64,000 nucleotides of DNA. Origin: Deinandra increscens subsp. villosa. Lineage: Eukaryota > Streptophyta > Magnoliopsida > Asterales > Asteraceae. Below, piece by piece: positions 32,341 through 43,794 of the stretch. The stretch covers positions 22,709,817-22,773,816 of the forward strand of contig JBCNJP010000008.1 of the NCBI GenBank assembly GCA_039602395.1, given 5' to 3'. The stretch's first letter is position 1; each line of letters opens with the position of its first letter. A program made the translations under genes and the position numbers. The notes beneath the pieces are model-generated. The model saw nothing but the letters and a program-made list of their open reading frames with translations, was not told the DNA's origin and made no database searches.

Positions 32341-35258
32341 CACTATATAAAGGAGACTTGTCTTATTTCTTCTTTCACGCTTTCAAAACTCACATTTGCT
32401 CTCAAAATCGAACCGGCGACTCCCTCTCTTCCACTGTTCGATCAAAATCTCTCGAATCTCTCTCAAATCTGTTGATCTCACTGCGATTAGGGTTGATTAG
32501 CACACTTTCATTGCATTCACAGGTTTGTTTTTACGAGTATTTTGGTTGTTTTTGTCTCGGTGTTGTTGATGAGCTGTGGGTTCGGTTCTCAAATTTTTAG
32601 GGTTCTAATGCTCTTAAATTGATGTAATTACAGATTTCTTTCGTCTTTACTTGATCCTAATATACTTGTGCTCAAGTCAAAGGTATGTGAATCTTAACTC
32701 TCATTTATAATTTTGAACCCGAGAATATTTGTGTACAGAGTGTATTTGAATGTGTTTTGAACATGAAAAACTCCTTTATATTCTATGACAGTTGGTTATT
32801 TCTTTGTTATAGTTGCTTAGTTTGAACCTTGAAATTTTGTTTGAATAGATTAACTATGAGATTTATATGCTATGATCCTCTGTTATATGAATACTTAGGA
32901 ATTTTTCTGTTATAAATTGTCAATTTTGGAACTTTGGTTGGCATGATAGAACTCAATGTGGCTAATGTCGATTCAGTTTGGTTAACTCAATTCTGATTGT
33001 TTAAATATGCCTGTGAGTTTAATCTTAACAACTTTGAAGTTTCAATTTTATTTTTCTCTCATGATTGGATTGACTTAATAATTTCCACTTGTGTTGAAAT
33101 TATATTGTCTCCAATCAAAATTTATTTTTCATGATTTTCCATAACTCTAAAATGATTGAGACTTAAACTTGAGAATCTGCTGATAACTGGTGATAGTCTA
33201 GTAACTCATCACATTGATAGATTAAGTTTGAAGTTTCTCATGTTATGCCTTTAAGTTCATATTGCCTATATCTTTATGTGTTTGTCTAAAACTTTGGAGT
33301 CTAACATAACTTGTCTGATCACAAAACATAACTTATTACTGTTGAGAGATTGATCAAGAGCATTGCGTCTTTTTCATTGATCTTAGCAAACCTTAGATCA
33401 TCAAAAAGGTATGTTGTTCTATCAAAATGGCAATGTGAGTTAAGACTCAGTTTTTTGCTACACAGGGGCAATCCTTATTGATTTATTTGATTTTATTAAT
33501 CCAAGTTATTACCAATTGGCCAATATTGATCTCAATTTCAAAATTGGCCCACATTAATCCCAATTATTAAGGTGTTGGATTTCATTGGACCCCGAAGGGA
33601 ATTTTTTGAGTAAAATCCCTAACGGAGTTAAGGAAAATGTAAAGGGGGTCCAATGAAATCTAGTACCTTAATAATCATTAGACCCCGAATGGAATTTTTT
33701 GAGTAAAATCCCTAACGGAGTGAAGAAAAATGTAAAGGGGGTCTAATGAAATCCAACACCTTAATAATTGAGATTAATATGAGGCAATTTTGAAACTGGG
33801 ATTAATATTGGCCAATTAGTAATAACTTGGATTAATAAAATCCAATAACCCTATTTTAGTTAATCTGATACTTACTTGATTTCTAATACAACATGCTTGA
33901 TCCCAGCAGATAACTCACTGAGTCATTGAGAAATTCAATTCATCTTATATTTGATCTCAGTCATCCTTAGATCTTCAGAAAGGTATGTGTTTCTCAATAC
34001 AAGCATTCATGTTATTAATCAGGTAGTGCATTACCTTATTTTTATGTTTTATGTACTTGTATGTCTCTCTCTGTGTAAATTGATATCCAATTGAGCCTAA
34101 CACTAGTGGTTTAGACTGGTTAAGATCCACATGGGTCTGAAACAGGTCAATAACTCAGGTGGAAGGATCTTGGACACAGTTAACACTAAGATAGACATAA
34201 TTGAATGTCTTGACCTAACTAAGTTGATTTGATCATCTTTGTGACTAATTGAGAGCATTTATACATAGGATGTGATCTATGATGCCTCTAAGGTTCATAT
34301 GAACTATCTTAGGTATTTAAGCTCTGTATGAACACTCATTTGGTCATTATTGACTTTAATAAGTCAAATCTTGCATGAAATTGTTTTTATGTGACTTATG
34401 TGACTGTATTAGCTTAAATGTGAATTTGGTGATTTGGGTATGTGTTAATTGATCCATACATGCTTGTATTTGCGTGTTAGGATTAAATGTGACATGTAAA
34501 GGTTCCATCTAATCTGTTAAGCTTACATAATCACATCTTGTCCTTTAAATGATCAAATTGGAACAATTGACCCGTTTGAATCTTTTACCTGCTGATAAGT
34601 GTTTCACTTATTACCTACATCTAATTTATCTTTGAATTTTAGGTTGTTTATATTCCAACTTTCCTGTTTTACATTTAAAGCACTACTTTTTAACTAAGTT
34701 CTTTCTTATAATAATCATATGATATCAAATCAAGGAGTTCACAAGCTCGGGTGGAACCAAGTCCTAATGTGACTTTCCCTGAACTGACTTGACAAATTGG
34801 GACAACCTAAACTTCTAGGTACTGTTGATCCCAGTGTGCCAAGCCCTCCTTTGCTTGATATCTGTGACTGTTGTTGAGACCAAGTAGTAGAATTCTCATT
34901 GAAACTCTCCTTGACCCTCCAACAAATCAGAATTTAGTTAACTTAATCTTCATTTGGGTCATTTTTCAATTTTCATGCAAAACATTCAGTTAAGTCAATG
35001 TTAATGGAGATTTAGATCTGGCTCCTTGTTTTCCAGATTTTATTACTTCACAGAACTGTTATATGTTTTCCTGAAATACTTACATTTGTTAATCATGACA
35101 TTCCGGTTGCTTGTGATCATTTTGAAGTATATGCACTATATGAGTTAGTTTATGTCATTAATACTCAAATGAAAAGCTCTGTCACTATACGGGTTTAGTG
35201 TGACATGACATTCATCTAGTGTTGAATTAGATGTAATCTTTTAATTCTATATGTGCAG
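32341..35258 (+). promoter_or_regulatory. Internal promoter and apparent multi-exon leader of the downstream coding region
   Basis: After the TATA box there is a CT-rich leader ending CACAG|GTTTGT (donor 32523). An acceptor TTACAG at 32631 opens a 49-bp exon (32634-32682) ending AAAG|GTATGT. Two further AAG|GTATGT donors (33409 and 33983) are preceded by similar exon-like sequence (CCTTAGATC-A/T-TCA), so one leader exon seems duplicated. The last acceptor TGTGCAG (35252-35258) abuts the ATG of the coding region. This is the structure of a plant gene promoter with 5'-UTR introns, within retroelement DNA. Splicing is inferred only from junction consensus. Confidence 0.5.
33465..33852. mobile_element. 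Hairpin MITE inside the leader intron
   Basis: Inverted arms of ~110 bp (GATTTTATTAATCCAAG at the left, its complement ending near 33845) surround two direct copies of an ~85-bp unit with GTAAAATCCCTAACGGAGT (33600 and 33695). End sequence and the AATCCAAGTTATT word recall the MITE at 10812-11171, so both may be one family. The target duplication is not clear. Confidence 0.75.
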
Positions 35259-36188
35259 ATGCCTCCCAGACAAGCTGCTGAAGCCTTAGAGTATGGTCGC
35301 CTGCACAACGGAAGGTGCATATTTAACAAAAATTGGGAAGGTGCTAACGAGCAAGCCCTTGATCTTATGCTACAATCAAACTGGGCAACGGCCATGCAGA
35401 TCAACCTTGTTATCTACAAGGGTGTTATTGAAGCATTCTGGTACAATGCTGAATCTGCAGAACTGGTTGATGGAACAAGCGTGATAAGATCTAGAATTCA
35501 GAATACTGATGTTGAGATCACTGAAGAGAAGATCAGAACTGTCCTGGATCTCCAAGATGCTGACAAGCCCAAGACTTTCACTAAGGCTGTGTGGCAGTCA
35601 ACTATCACTAGAATGGGATATTCGGGTGTCTTTCTTCCTGATGTCAGCAACAAAGTTCAGAAGACTTTATTCCCGACTAACTGGAAATTCATTATCAGTT
35701 TCTTCATTGTGGCGTTTGGACACCGCAAGGCAGCTCCTGATTTTATTGAAGATACTGCATGCGCTATCCATGGGTTCGTCTCAGGTGATGGTTTCAATCT
35801 TTCCCACCAACTGAAGTGGATGATTTCCAACCTGCACCCCACTAGAAGGCAAAAGAAGTTTCTAATGTACCCTCGCTTTGTTCAAGCCATCCTAGACCAT
35901 TACTACCCAACTTTGGTGAAGCAAGGAGAGACATTCTCCACAAGTTCTATGAACACTGGCTCGTATAGCAAGTACTACAAAGGTAAGTATCAAGGGATTG
36001 AAGTCCCTTTCTTTCCCGAGATGATAGCTCGACTTGCTCCCTTTGATGCTGAGGGAGATGTTCACATGGATGAAGCTGCAGATGAAGCACAAGTTGAACC
36101 CACTGATGTGGCTCAAGTCCACCATGAATTGGACTGGAATGCCCCAGTTATCTCAGATCCTGCTACTGCTGCTGGAGACCATAGCTGA
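35259..36188 (+). pseudogene. Sirevirus-associated additional coding region, N-terminal part
   Basis: ATG at 35259 immediately follows the TGTGCAG acceptor; the frame runs about 309 codons (MPPRQAAEALEYGR). The most distinctive piece is KKFLMYPRFVQAILDHYYP at residue ~205; I recall a KFLMYPRF-type motif from the extra ORF found beside pol in Asteraceae copia elements. The first ~200 residues look globular (FWYNAESAELVDG, EITEEKIRTVLDL), the last 50 are acidic. No signal peptide or membrane segment is apparent, so an env-like role has no support here. The frame shifts at about 36150-36185 into the next segment. Function unknown. Confidence 0.65.
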
Positions 36189-37554
36189 AGATGTTGTTGT
36201 TACCACTGACCCCTCTGGTACCGTAACTACAAGCCCAACAGTTTCAGAATCTGAAAAGATGATGGAACTACAAGCTGAGGTTGTTAATCTTCAAAGTCAG
36301 AACGATCATCTCAATTGTTCTCTGCAAGTGGCTAACCAAAAGATTAGTGAACAGTCACGTGTAATTGCTAAACAGGCAGCTGAGATCCAAAGACTGAAGG
36401 ATTTGTTAAGCAAATCAGATGAAGACAAACAACTTAGTACCAAACCAGATGGTGATGATGGTTGTGATAAAGAAAGTGAGTTGCCTGAAGACCTGCCTCA
36501 AGCTAATCAAGGAACTGATGGAGACAATTCTCAAGATCCAAATTCTTCAACAACCATACCTGCTGGTAAGGATTCTACTGATGCTCAAGACTCCTCAAGC
36601 CCCCTGCATGACAGTGATTTCGAGTTTGATGAAGATACGGTCATAGAAGGAGATGAGCTGAACTCATCAGATGATGATGAATCTTTTGTAAACAGCCTCC
36701 TTCATGACGAGCCTGTAGATGAAACCTTGGATTCAATCAAGAAGATGGCTCCTGTTCCTGAAAACCTGAAACTTCCTAGATTTTCACAGGCAGCCAAGGC
36801 ACTTGCTATTGAGGGAACTTCTAATGAAGAAGCTGCTGATGCATCTGGATTAAACCTTCAACTCTCTCTTGTACCCTCTTTTCAGACTTCAACTGACACA
36901 TCAACTGCTTTAGTTCCCTTGAATGAAGGAGTCCGTCACATACACGTTGAGCCGGCCTTCCTAGATTTTGCAATGGCCAACTTCAGGGAATATTATGCAG
37001 AGAAGATCTACTCGAGAAGAAATTCTTGTGGTATTTTGATCGAATCATTTGAAGATGATACTGGTGAAGTCTCATATAAGGAACATCCATATACTGTAGA
37101 TTTTGGTGATGAAGAAGACATGAATAAGTTACAAGAACGTATGCATGTGCTCATGAATGAAGCCAATCCACTGAACTACATTGATCTGGATCTGATCGAG
37201 AGTGAAGATGAAGAAATGAAACCTTTGTTTCCCACTCCTATTCAAGTAAAGAAGGAAGTGGATGATATATATGTACAGGTTTCACTTTCTGAGCTCATGC
37301 AGTCCTCAGCTAAGGCTTCTGCTTTGGATATAGCTCCCCATGTTCCAGGTGTTATTCCTGCAGATGCGAATATTATCAACTTAGAATCAAGTGCTACCAG
37401 AGAATCTGAGAGTCAATCTGTTCCCACAGTATCTACTGAGCAAAGCTTCCGTGATCAGATCTTTGAAGCATCCTTTATACACTTCTCCTCTGAGTCGGAT
37501 ACTGAAGATGAACCAAATGTGACTGAGACTCAAGAGCCTGCGGTTACAGAATAA
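36034..37554 (+). pseudogene. Additional coding region, central coiled-coil and acidic part
   Basis: The real reading begins near 36185, after the frameshift, and runs to TAA 37552-37554. At 36262-36420 there is a clear heptad coiled-coil (LQAEVVNLQSQNDHLN, then QAAEIQRLKDLLSK). Strongly acidic and Ser-rich stretches follow (FEFDEDTVIEGDELNSSDDD; SESDTEDEPNVTE), with a more ordered island around HVEPAFLDFAMANFREYY. Such composition suggests a protein-protein scaffold, but no known domain was recognised. The stop is followed by the same frame, so it is a nonsense break and not the natural end. Confidence 0.6.
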
Positions 37555-39354
37555 CCTGGTCCTTCTACTGAAGATAGAGGAAAAAGGATTTTAACTCCTG
37601 AAGAAATTGCTGAAGAGCATCGTAAAAGTGAAGCTGAGAAAGAAAGATCCCGCAGAGCGCTCATTGATGAAACTCTCAGGGAACAAAATCGACTTCTCGA
37701 GGAAAAGGCTGAAGCACTCAAGAGATATGAATCTAACCATCCTCCAGCTGTCATGTATGCAAAAGGGTCGAGCACTTTGCCAGAAAGTTCAGAATCAATC
37801 AGAACAGATGAACCTTTGATCTGCGTTGTCACAAACTTAGAGGGAACTGATGTGGATGCTGCTGACAACTCTGTTACAGCTAACATGGTCAGAACTCTGA
37901 TGAAAGATAACTTCTCTTTGAAATATCTGATGAGTCTCACTGAAACTGAGTTGACCAACTTATACACCGATGAGGAGAGGTTGAATTCTCACCTACCTCA
38001 AAATCAAACAGTTGAAGCACAATCTGATTTCTTAGCTGATATCTTTGCCGACACAAACAAGACTGTGGACTTCCTTCCTATCCGTGATCATCTCTCGGAC
38101 CTTACCCTTTACATCGGCAACACATTCATTCCTCCTCCAGAGAACTCGTCCGTGGATCCTCCTGACTCTGGAGCTTACATTGAATCCACTACCAACAGTA
38201 TGAACTCTGAAGCACTCCGCAACTTCTGTAAATTCAAGAACATTGATAAGAAGGCTTACTACAAGAAGAGACTTCCTGGTCTCCGGAAGTTTGTGTGTGA
38301 GTACCGGAAGACAGAGCGGTTGGCTAAGTTGGAACAAATCAGAATCATTGAAGAGGAACGGGCTGAGGCTCTTAAGAGAAAAGATAATCCCCAAATCTAT
38401 GACGAATGGGAAAAGCTAACTCCTAACTTGAAGGCCATGCAATTATTTGCTGCCAAGAACTTGAGGAAAATGCCTAGCAACCCTAACGTCAATCATGGGA
38501 TGAAGATCTTGGGTTGGAAATATGATGAAGCCTTTGATGCTTTCATGGTGAAGAGGAGAAATGGCTATGTCCAAATATTTGGAGACTTCAAAGCTCTCAC
38601 TAGCTTATTCTCTTGGGAACTCAAACAGCTCAAGTACCTGGATTTGGTGAACCACAATAAACATCCAAAGGGTATAAGGGCTGCTGCGTTGATCCAGTCT
38701 GCTTATAATGATAAAAGATTCAGTCAAAATCCAAAAGCAGAGAGGAAAGCTCAGTTGGCAGAAGAGAAGAGAAGGCTTCGTGCTCCTCACCGAGGTATGT
38801 TCAAGGATATAGGAAAGGAAGTGAAAGCAAAGACTATCCCTGGAAACCAGAAGAATGCTCCTATGATCAGTTGGTACTATAACGGGATGACTCTTGAGTT
38901 GGTGATCGAAAGAGATGGTGCTGATGCTATCAGAATATTTGCTGCTATAGAACTCCGTCTTCTCTCTCGATCTTACTTGAAGATAATGTATTACGAGAAG
39001 ATGCGGACCATACATGTTCAGTTGAGACCTTATGAATGCTATGATGCCAACTATTTTTTGAAATTCTTAAACTGGTGGTGTAAAAGGCTAGCAGAATTAG
39101 GTATACTCACTCTTGATTCAGAACTCTTGAGAACAGCAACTTGTTGGTTGATTGAAGAACATGGTTCAAGTGTCATTTTGAATAAGTCAAGATGATTGGT
39201 CGAGCTGAACAATTACAATGACCTGAAGAAGCTCGTTTGGCAAGATCTCTTTAGGCTGTATGACATGGGTATTCACATACTTTCTGACAAAGACAAACCT
39301 GCAGCCAGAGAGAACTGGAGATTCCTGCTGAAGCTGACCGGTCAAGATGCTTGA
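37555..39354 (+). pseudogene. Additional coding region, C-terminal part
   Basis: Continues in the frame of the previous segment. It opens with a charged helix (AEEHRKSEAEKERSRRALIDE; the open frame after an in-frame ATG is 37753-39195). It then carries a compact, Trp-rich region: MKILGWKYDEAFDAFMVKRR, FGDFKALTSLFSWELK, a basic segment RKAQLAEEKRRLRAPHRG, and MISWYYNGMTLELVIERDG. TGA 39193-39195 interrupts it; the frame reads on through LVWQDLFRLYDMG and WRFLLKLTGQDA to TGA near 39352. The conserved look of the last 250 residues suggests a folded domain, possibly nucleic-acid binding from its basic patches, but I do not recognise it. Confidence 0.6.
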
Positions 39355-39389
39355 AGATCAAGAGTTTGCATTGCCAACAAGGGTGGAAT

Positions 39390-40149
39390 TGTTAGAACCT
39401 ATTTGTTAGCAACACAAACTTATTGTTTTCTTATCTTGAAATTGATACTTCATTTTGTAATTGTCTTCTGATATGTACTTGGTGAACTTTGTGTAAATGT
39501 TAGCGTACTTGTTATGCTTCTTAGCGGACTTGTGACTTATGCTCTTAATGGACTTGATTTACTCTTAGCGTATTTGTTTGTATATTATCTTAGCGGACTT
39601 GTCTTTTCCTAGCGAACTTGTTTACTTAGCAGACTTGTTTTGTTCCTAGCGTACTTGACTTGCTCTTAACGAACTTGTTAGCGTACTTGTTCTTGTTAGC
39701 GAACTTGATTATGTTTAGCGTACTTGTTAGCGGACTTGTTGCTACTTAGTGTACTTGTTAGCAGACTTGTTGCTTATTAGCGTACTTGTTAGTCGACTTG
39801 TTAAGTGCTAGTGAACTTCATTTAAGTCTTAGCGAACTTGTTCTCCTGTTAGGTTATTTTGCTGATTTCTAGGTAATGATTGTGTCGTGTCAAACATTCC
39901 TTTTGTCCCAGGTTCTCTTGTAGTATAAATACCAATGAGAAAACCCTATTGGCAATGCTTGGTGGAGTATTTTTCCTACAGAGAGCCTTTGTGTGTGTGT
40001 TCTTGGTGTTAGTGTGTGTTCTTGAGCTTTAGTAATCATCAATGGGTGAGCATTGATGCAGATTCCTCCATGAATCGACCATCACACATGATCTCCGCAC
40101 TTGTGTGATGAATCATATGAGAACAAGCTGCTCAAATCTGGTCCTAACA
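39390..40149 (+). repeat. Sirevirus-like LTR, 760 bp, rich in TTAGCGNACTTG words
   Basis: TGTTAGAACC at 39390 and GGTCCTAACA ending at 40149 are inverted ends with TG/CA. A purine-rich AACAAGGGTGGAA lies just upstream as a likely polypurine tract. About 19 copies of the word fill 39500-39860, and a TATA box (GTATAAATAC) is at 39923-39932. No second copy of this LTR is in the window; it does not match 22046-22656 except for similar terminal ten bases. It can be the 3' LTR of the element that holds the additional coding region. Confidence 0.75.
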
Positions 40150-40289
40150 GCATCATTTTTTATCAGGAAGAGAAAGTCCACTTTTTAAAGAAGCATTTTG
40201 AAAGTGACAAGTGTCTCTTTAGATCATTTATTGAAGAAGGAGGAAAAGAAAAAAAATACATGAAACGTTAAAAAAGGACTCCCCCTAGA

Positions 40290-41208
40290 TATGTGCAAGA
40301 TTGGGAGTCATTTAGTTGATACAGATATTCTTCGGAAATTCTGAAGAGTATCTGTTCAAGTAGAAAACTTTATTTGGTTTTTGGAACCCATTTGTTTTTG
40401 GGTTTTTTGTTAGTCGTTTCAGTGGTTTCTTTTCTTTTTATTTTTACAGATTTGGAAGATACACTCAAGGAGGTGTTACACTTTTCTGAGTATATTTGTT
40501 TAATGTTGTAGTGTTTTCCAATTAGTCTTACCATTTCATTGCACATGCAGTGCTTGTATATGGTACTTTCTCCAAAACTTTCAAGATTTCGACTTGAGGA
40601 GCTGGTTGACTCAGATTTGGTTTTGTTTGAGTCATGAGGTTTGGACTGAGTGTTATATGAAGTTTCTGAGACCGGACTTTTGCTTTTGTCGTAGATGTCC
40701 AGTTGTGATTCATTTTGACTGCTGCTTTTTACAAAGACAGTCTTGGAGTTTTTGTCCCTTGAACATACCCAATCCCTTGCCCATGATTTCTTGGTGTGTT
40801 TGTCATATTTTCAAGTTGATCATGAGCATTTATGAGACCGTTTATTTTCTTTGTTTCCATATGCAACCTTTGATATAAGGTTGCACGTTCAGTCTCTTAG
40901 TGATCAATTTTGGCTTTATTGCTCAAGTTTTGTGTTTCTAGTTGTCTTAATCTCAACAATTCTTTTTCTCTATCCACTTTTAGTTGATAAAGTTCAGATA
41001 TGAGAGAGTTAATTTCTCCTTCAAAAGTTTTAAACTTGTTTTCATTTAAAAGTTTGTTTCTTTCAGAGTTTTCTTGAAGAACTTTGTAGTTGACTGACAT
41101 GTTATTGAATTGAAAGATTAGATCAGTGTGAGATGAGCTTACTTGTTCTCCATGTGAGATTTCAGAGAGATCAGTTGAGAGAGGTTCATCATTTGTTATA
41201 AGACATTT
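40290..41208 (-). pseudogene. Sirevirus gag fragment, minus strand
   Basis: A minus-strand frame at 40897-41100 is a coiled-coil (LNENKFKTFEGEINSLISEL, then KVDREKELLRLRQLE) of the sort found after the knuckle in Sirevirus Gags. Farther down (40528-40713) short basic frames continue in broken form. A GGGGGAGT-type purine stretch is at 40290 (minus). The right side is lost in the assembly gap. Confidence 0.5.
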
Positions 41209-41708
41209 NNNNNNNNNNNNNNNNNNNNNNNNNNNNNNNNNNNNNNNNNNNNNNNNNNNNNNNNNNNNNNNNNNNNNNNNNNNNNNNNNNNNNNNNNNNN
41301 NNNNNNNNNNNNNNNNNNNNNNNNNNNNNNNNNNNNNNNNNNNNNNNNNNNNNNNNNNNNNNNNNNNNNNNNNNNNNNNNNNNNNNNNNNNNNNNNNNNN
41401 NNNNNNNNNNNNNNNNNNNNNNNNNNNNNNNNNNNNNNNNNNNNNNNNNNNNNNNNNNNNNNNNNNNNNNNNNNNNNNNNNNNNNNNNNNNNNNNNNNNN
41501 NNNNNNNNNNNNNNNNNNNNNNNNNNNNNNNNNNNNNNNNNNNNNNNNNNNNNNNNNNNNNNNNNNNNNNNNNNNNNNNNNNNNNNNNNNNNNNNNNNNN
41601 NNNNNNNNNNNNNNNNNNNNNNNNNNNNNNNNNNNNNNNNNNNNNNNNNNNNNNNNNNNNNNNNNNNNNNNNNNNNNNNNNNNNNNNNNNNNNNNNNNNN
41701 NNNNNNNN
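41209..41708. other. Assembly gap, 500 Ns
   Basis: Exactly 500 unknown bases, probably a scaffolding placeholder and not a measured length. Different retroelement fragments flank it on each side. Confidence 0.99.
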
Positions 41709-41883
41709 GGAGGACAGGTTTTAGGAATCTATAAATAGGTCTTTTGTCTTGTAATTTACTAGTTGTTCATGAGAGTTTGTGTATGTGAGAACTAGTGTTT
41801 TGTACTCTGAATCTCTTGTAATCGTTCTATTGGTTAATGAGATTGAGTCGTTTTATTTACATTGATTGTTCTCATTGTTTTTC
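41709..41883 (+). repeat. Possible LTR tail, plus strand
   Basis: TATA box CTATAAATAGG (about 41739), a start-proximal T-rich leader, GTACTCTGAATCTC and an end at TTTTTCA, resembling R-U5 of a copia LTR. The left part is in the gap. Confidence 0.35.
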
Positions 41884-42435
41884 ACGTTATTGATGTCGAA
41901 CTAAACCGATCCACACGCTCCAGCGTTTTCACTTGCTTTTCCACAAAGTCTCGCTCCGTTTTTTTCATATAACGTACCACAATTTCCCACAAAACAAATT
42001 TCTTTTTTCCTGGTTCCCTTAATCGCCGCACAAGGAAATCAATTTTCCTTTCTTCTTCATCGACGAACAATGGTCTAGGGTTCAAAAGGGTTTTCTTCGA
42101 GCGGCCGTTTACAGATGTTCAATGTTTCTGGGTTTTCTTCATTACAACGAACAAACATACAAGGCGGCGATGATTTACAGTCACATCGGAGATGGTTCTC
42201 TACTTCTCTTTCACGGTGGCGGTCAGAAATCACAACGACCTTTCTGGATATCCTTCAAAAACACGATCGCAATTCCGATTAGAATTTTGCAGTGATCGGA
42301 TCTTCAAAGGAATAACGTAAGAACATGGCGGCGGTCAGAAGTCCATGGCGTCTAGCGGTTTCCGACGACGGTTACATTACCGGCGACGGTTTCCAATTTC
42401 CGGCGACGGTTACCGACTTGGCTCTGATACCAATT
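41884..42435 (-). mobile_element. Leader of a small Ty1/copia-like element with PBS
   Basis: The PBS TGGTATCAGAGCC is on the minus strand at 42420-42432, three bases from the LTR. The leader contains repeated CCGTCGCCGG and GGAAACC words (42300-42410). A 67-codon minus-strand frame (41882-42085) has no recognised domain. The rest of the element is missing or in the gap. Confidence 0.6.
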
Positions 42436-42660
42436 TGATGGATTGATCGAAAAATTTCTAAAGAGAATCACAGGTTTTCATTTCAATCTAAACTTTCATT
42501 ACATTACAAATGAGGGTTTACATCGGGTATTAATAGGTGTTGAGGGGCACGAACGGTTACAGCAACCGTTCGTTCATATTATTCTAATCTTAGGTTATAA
42601 TCTAATTTACATTCAAATTACATCATACTTAGGGTAAATTGGAATTAATTATTTCTAACA
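42436..42660 (-). repeat. 5' LTR of the small copia-like element, 225 bp
   Basis: On the minus strand it runs TGTTAGAAATAATT to CGATCAATCCATCA, with TG/CA ends, adjacent to the PBS. A TATTAATACC TATA-like word lies near 42525. An inverted pair AACGGTTGC/GCAACCGTT lies at about 42553-42571. Confidence 0.72.
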
Positions 42661-43599
42661 GGATATACAAAAGGCTCTCCTAATTTGCCATAATCATCCA
42701 TATGCATGAATACTTGTAATTTTGAAGAAACCATATGCAATTTCTAGATTACAAGCCGTTTGAACACTACCCTCATGAAGAAATATAGATAACTAATATA
42801 TATGTGTCAGTCAAGTAAAGGCACAATATCTCATTAGGTTAAAACATCCCAAATGACATGCTTGAACAAATGGCATAATCTTCACATAATAGCAACATAT
42901 CCTGTGAGGGCATAGTATTAAAACTAATTGATATGAACGATTAGTTGACACATTTTCATTTTCGACCATTTTTTTTAAACTTCTCAAACGTTCAACTAAT
43001 AGACACAAAATTATGAGGGTCATGATTCAATTGCCTACTTTAAAACAAAAATAAAGTTGAAGAAAAATAAATACTACTCAAAACACACAACTCAAAATAT
43101 ATAGTTAGCTAACACTACCCAAATATCAAATTAAATCATCAAAATATTATGACTAAAAGTGCATCATCTTTATCAGGAGATCAAACGCCTAATTCACGTT
43201 CTTCTTGCCAATTCAGATGTCTTGAACAAATCCAATGTTGCTCCATATCTCTTTAATTCGTGTGTTTTTTTCAACTCAAAAAAAAAAAAAAAAACTCCTC
43301 TCCCCAACTTAAAACATGGCAATGTCCTCAATGCCATAAAAATCAGAGATAAGTTGACAAGTATCCCAAAAAAATATGAGTTTCGCCTTATAAGTTAGTA
43401 AAATCAAACGTGTTCTCCCCAACCTGAAGTTTGCAAAATGGTTTTGAGCACAAAAATGACGTTTGATTTCTTTTTTTATTTATAAATATATATATGCTTT
43501 TGAGTAATGAAACAAAAAAATATGTGTGTGTGTATATCTATATATATATATATATAATAAATAATAAGTATATTAAAAAAATTAGGAAACGGGTTTTCA
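42661..43599. other. Intergenic, nothing recognised
   Basis: AT-rich, with an A17 run at about 43279 and (TA)n at 43535. No convincing coding sequence. Confidence 0.5.
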
Positions 43600-43637
43600 C
43601 CTGGTTAGTTGTGAGGTTTAGATAGGGTGATACTTGG

Positions 43638-43731
43638 GTGAGTCTACATAGAAACTCACAACATCAAAATTGGCACCCTCTTTGTCAAACGAAGTCACAT
43701 ATGGCTTAAGTCGATGTCCGTTGACCATTTG
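43638..43731 (-). pseudogene. Fragment of a gypsy polyprotein C-terminus
   Basis: One minus-strand frame reads QMVNGHRLKPYVTSFDKEG then ANFDVVSFYVDSP. The F/M-x-VNGHRLKPY motif is the end of the integrase C-terminal region in several plant gypsy lineages (Athila/Tat type). It is only about 32 codons long. Confidence 0.5.
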
Positions 43732-43794
43732 TGTTTGACCTCCTTTCAAGGTAGCTTGTTGTTAGTTAGTCAAGAAAAACAATACAGGTGTATA

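Noticed and set aside
35259..39354. Calling the additional coding region an envelope protein
   Set aside because: No signal peptide, transmembrane helix or glycoprotein features visible; acidic coiled-coil composition argues otherwise.
22046..40149. Treating 22046-22656 and 39390-40149 as the LTR pair of one 18-kb element
   Set aside because: Ends look alike but internal sequence does not align; the right one is filled with TTAGCGNACTTG words that are absent from the left one.
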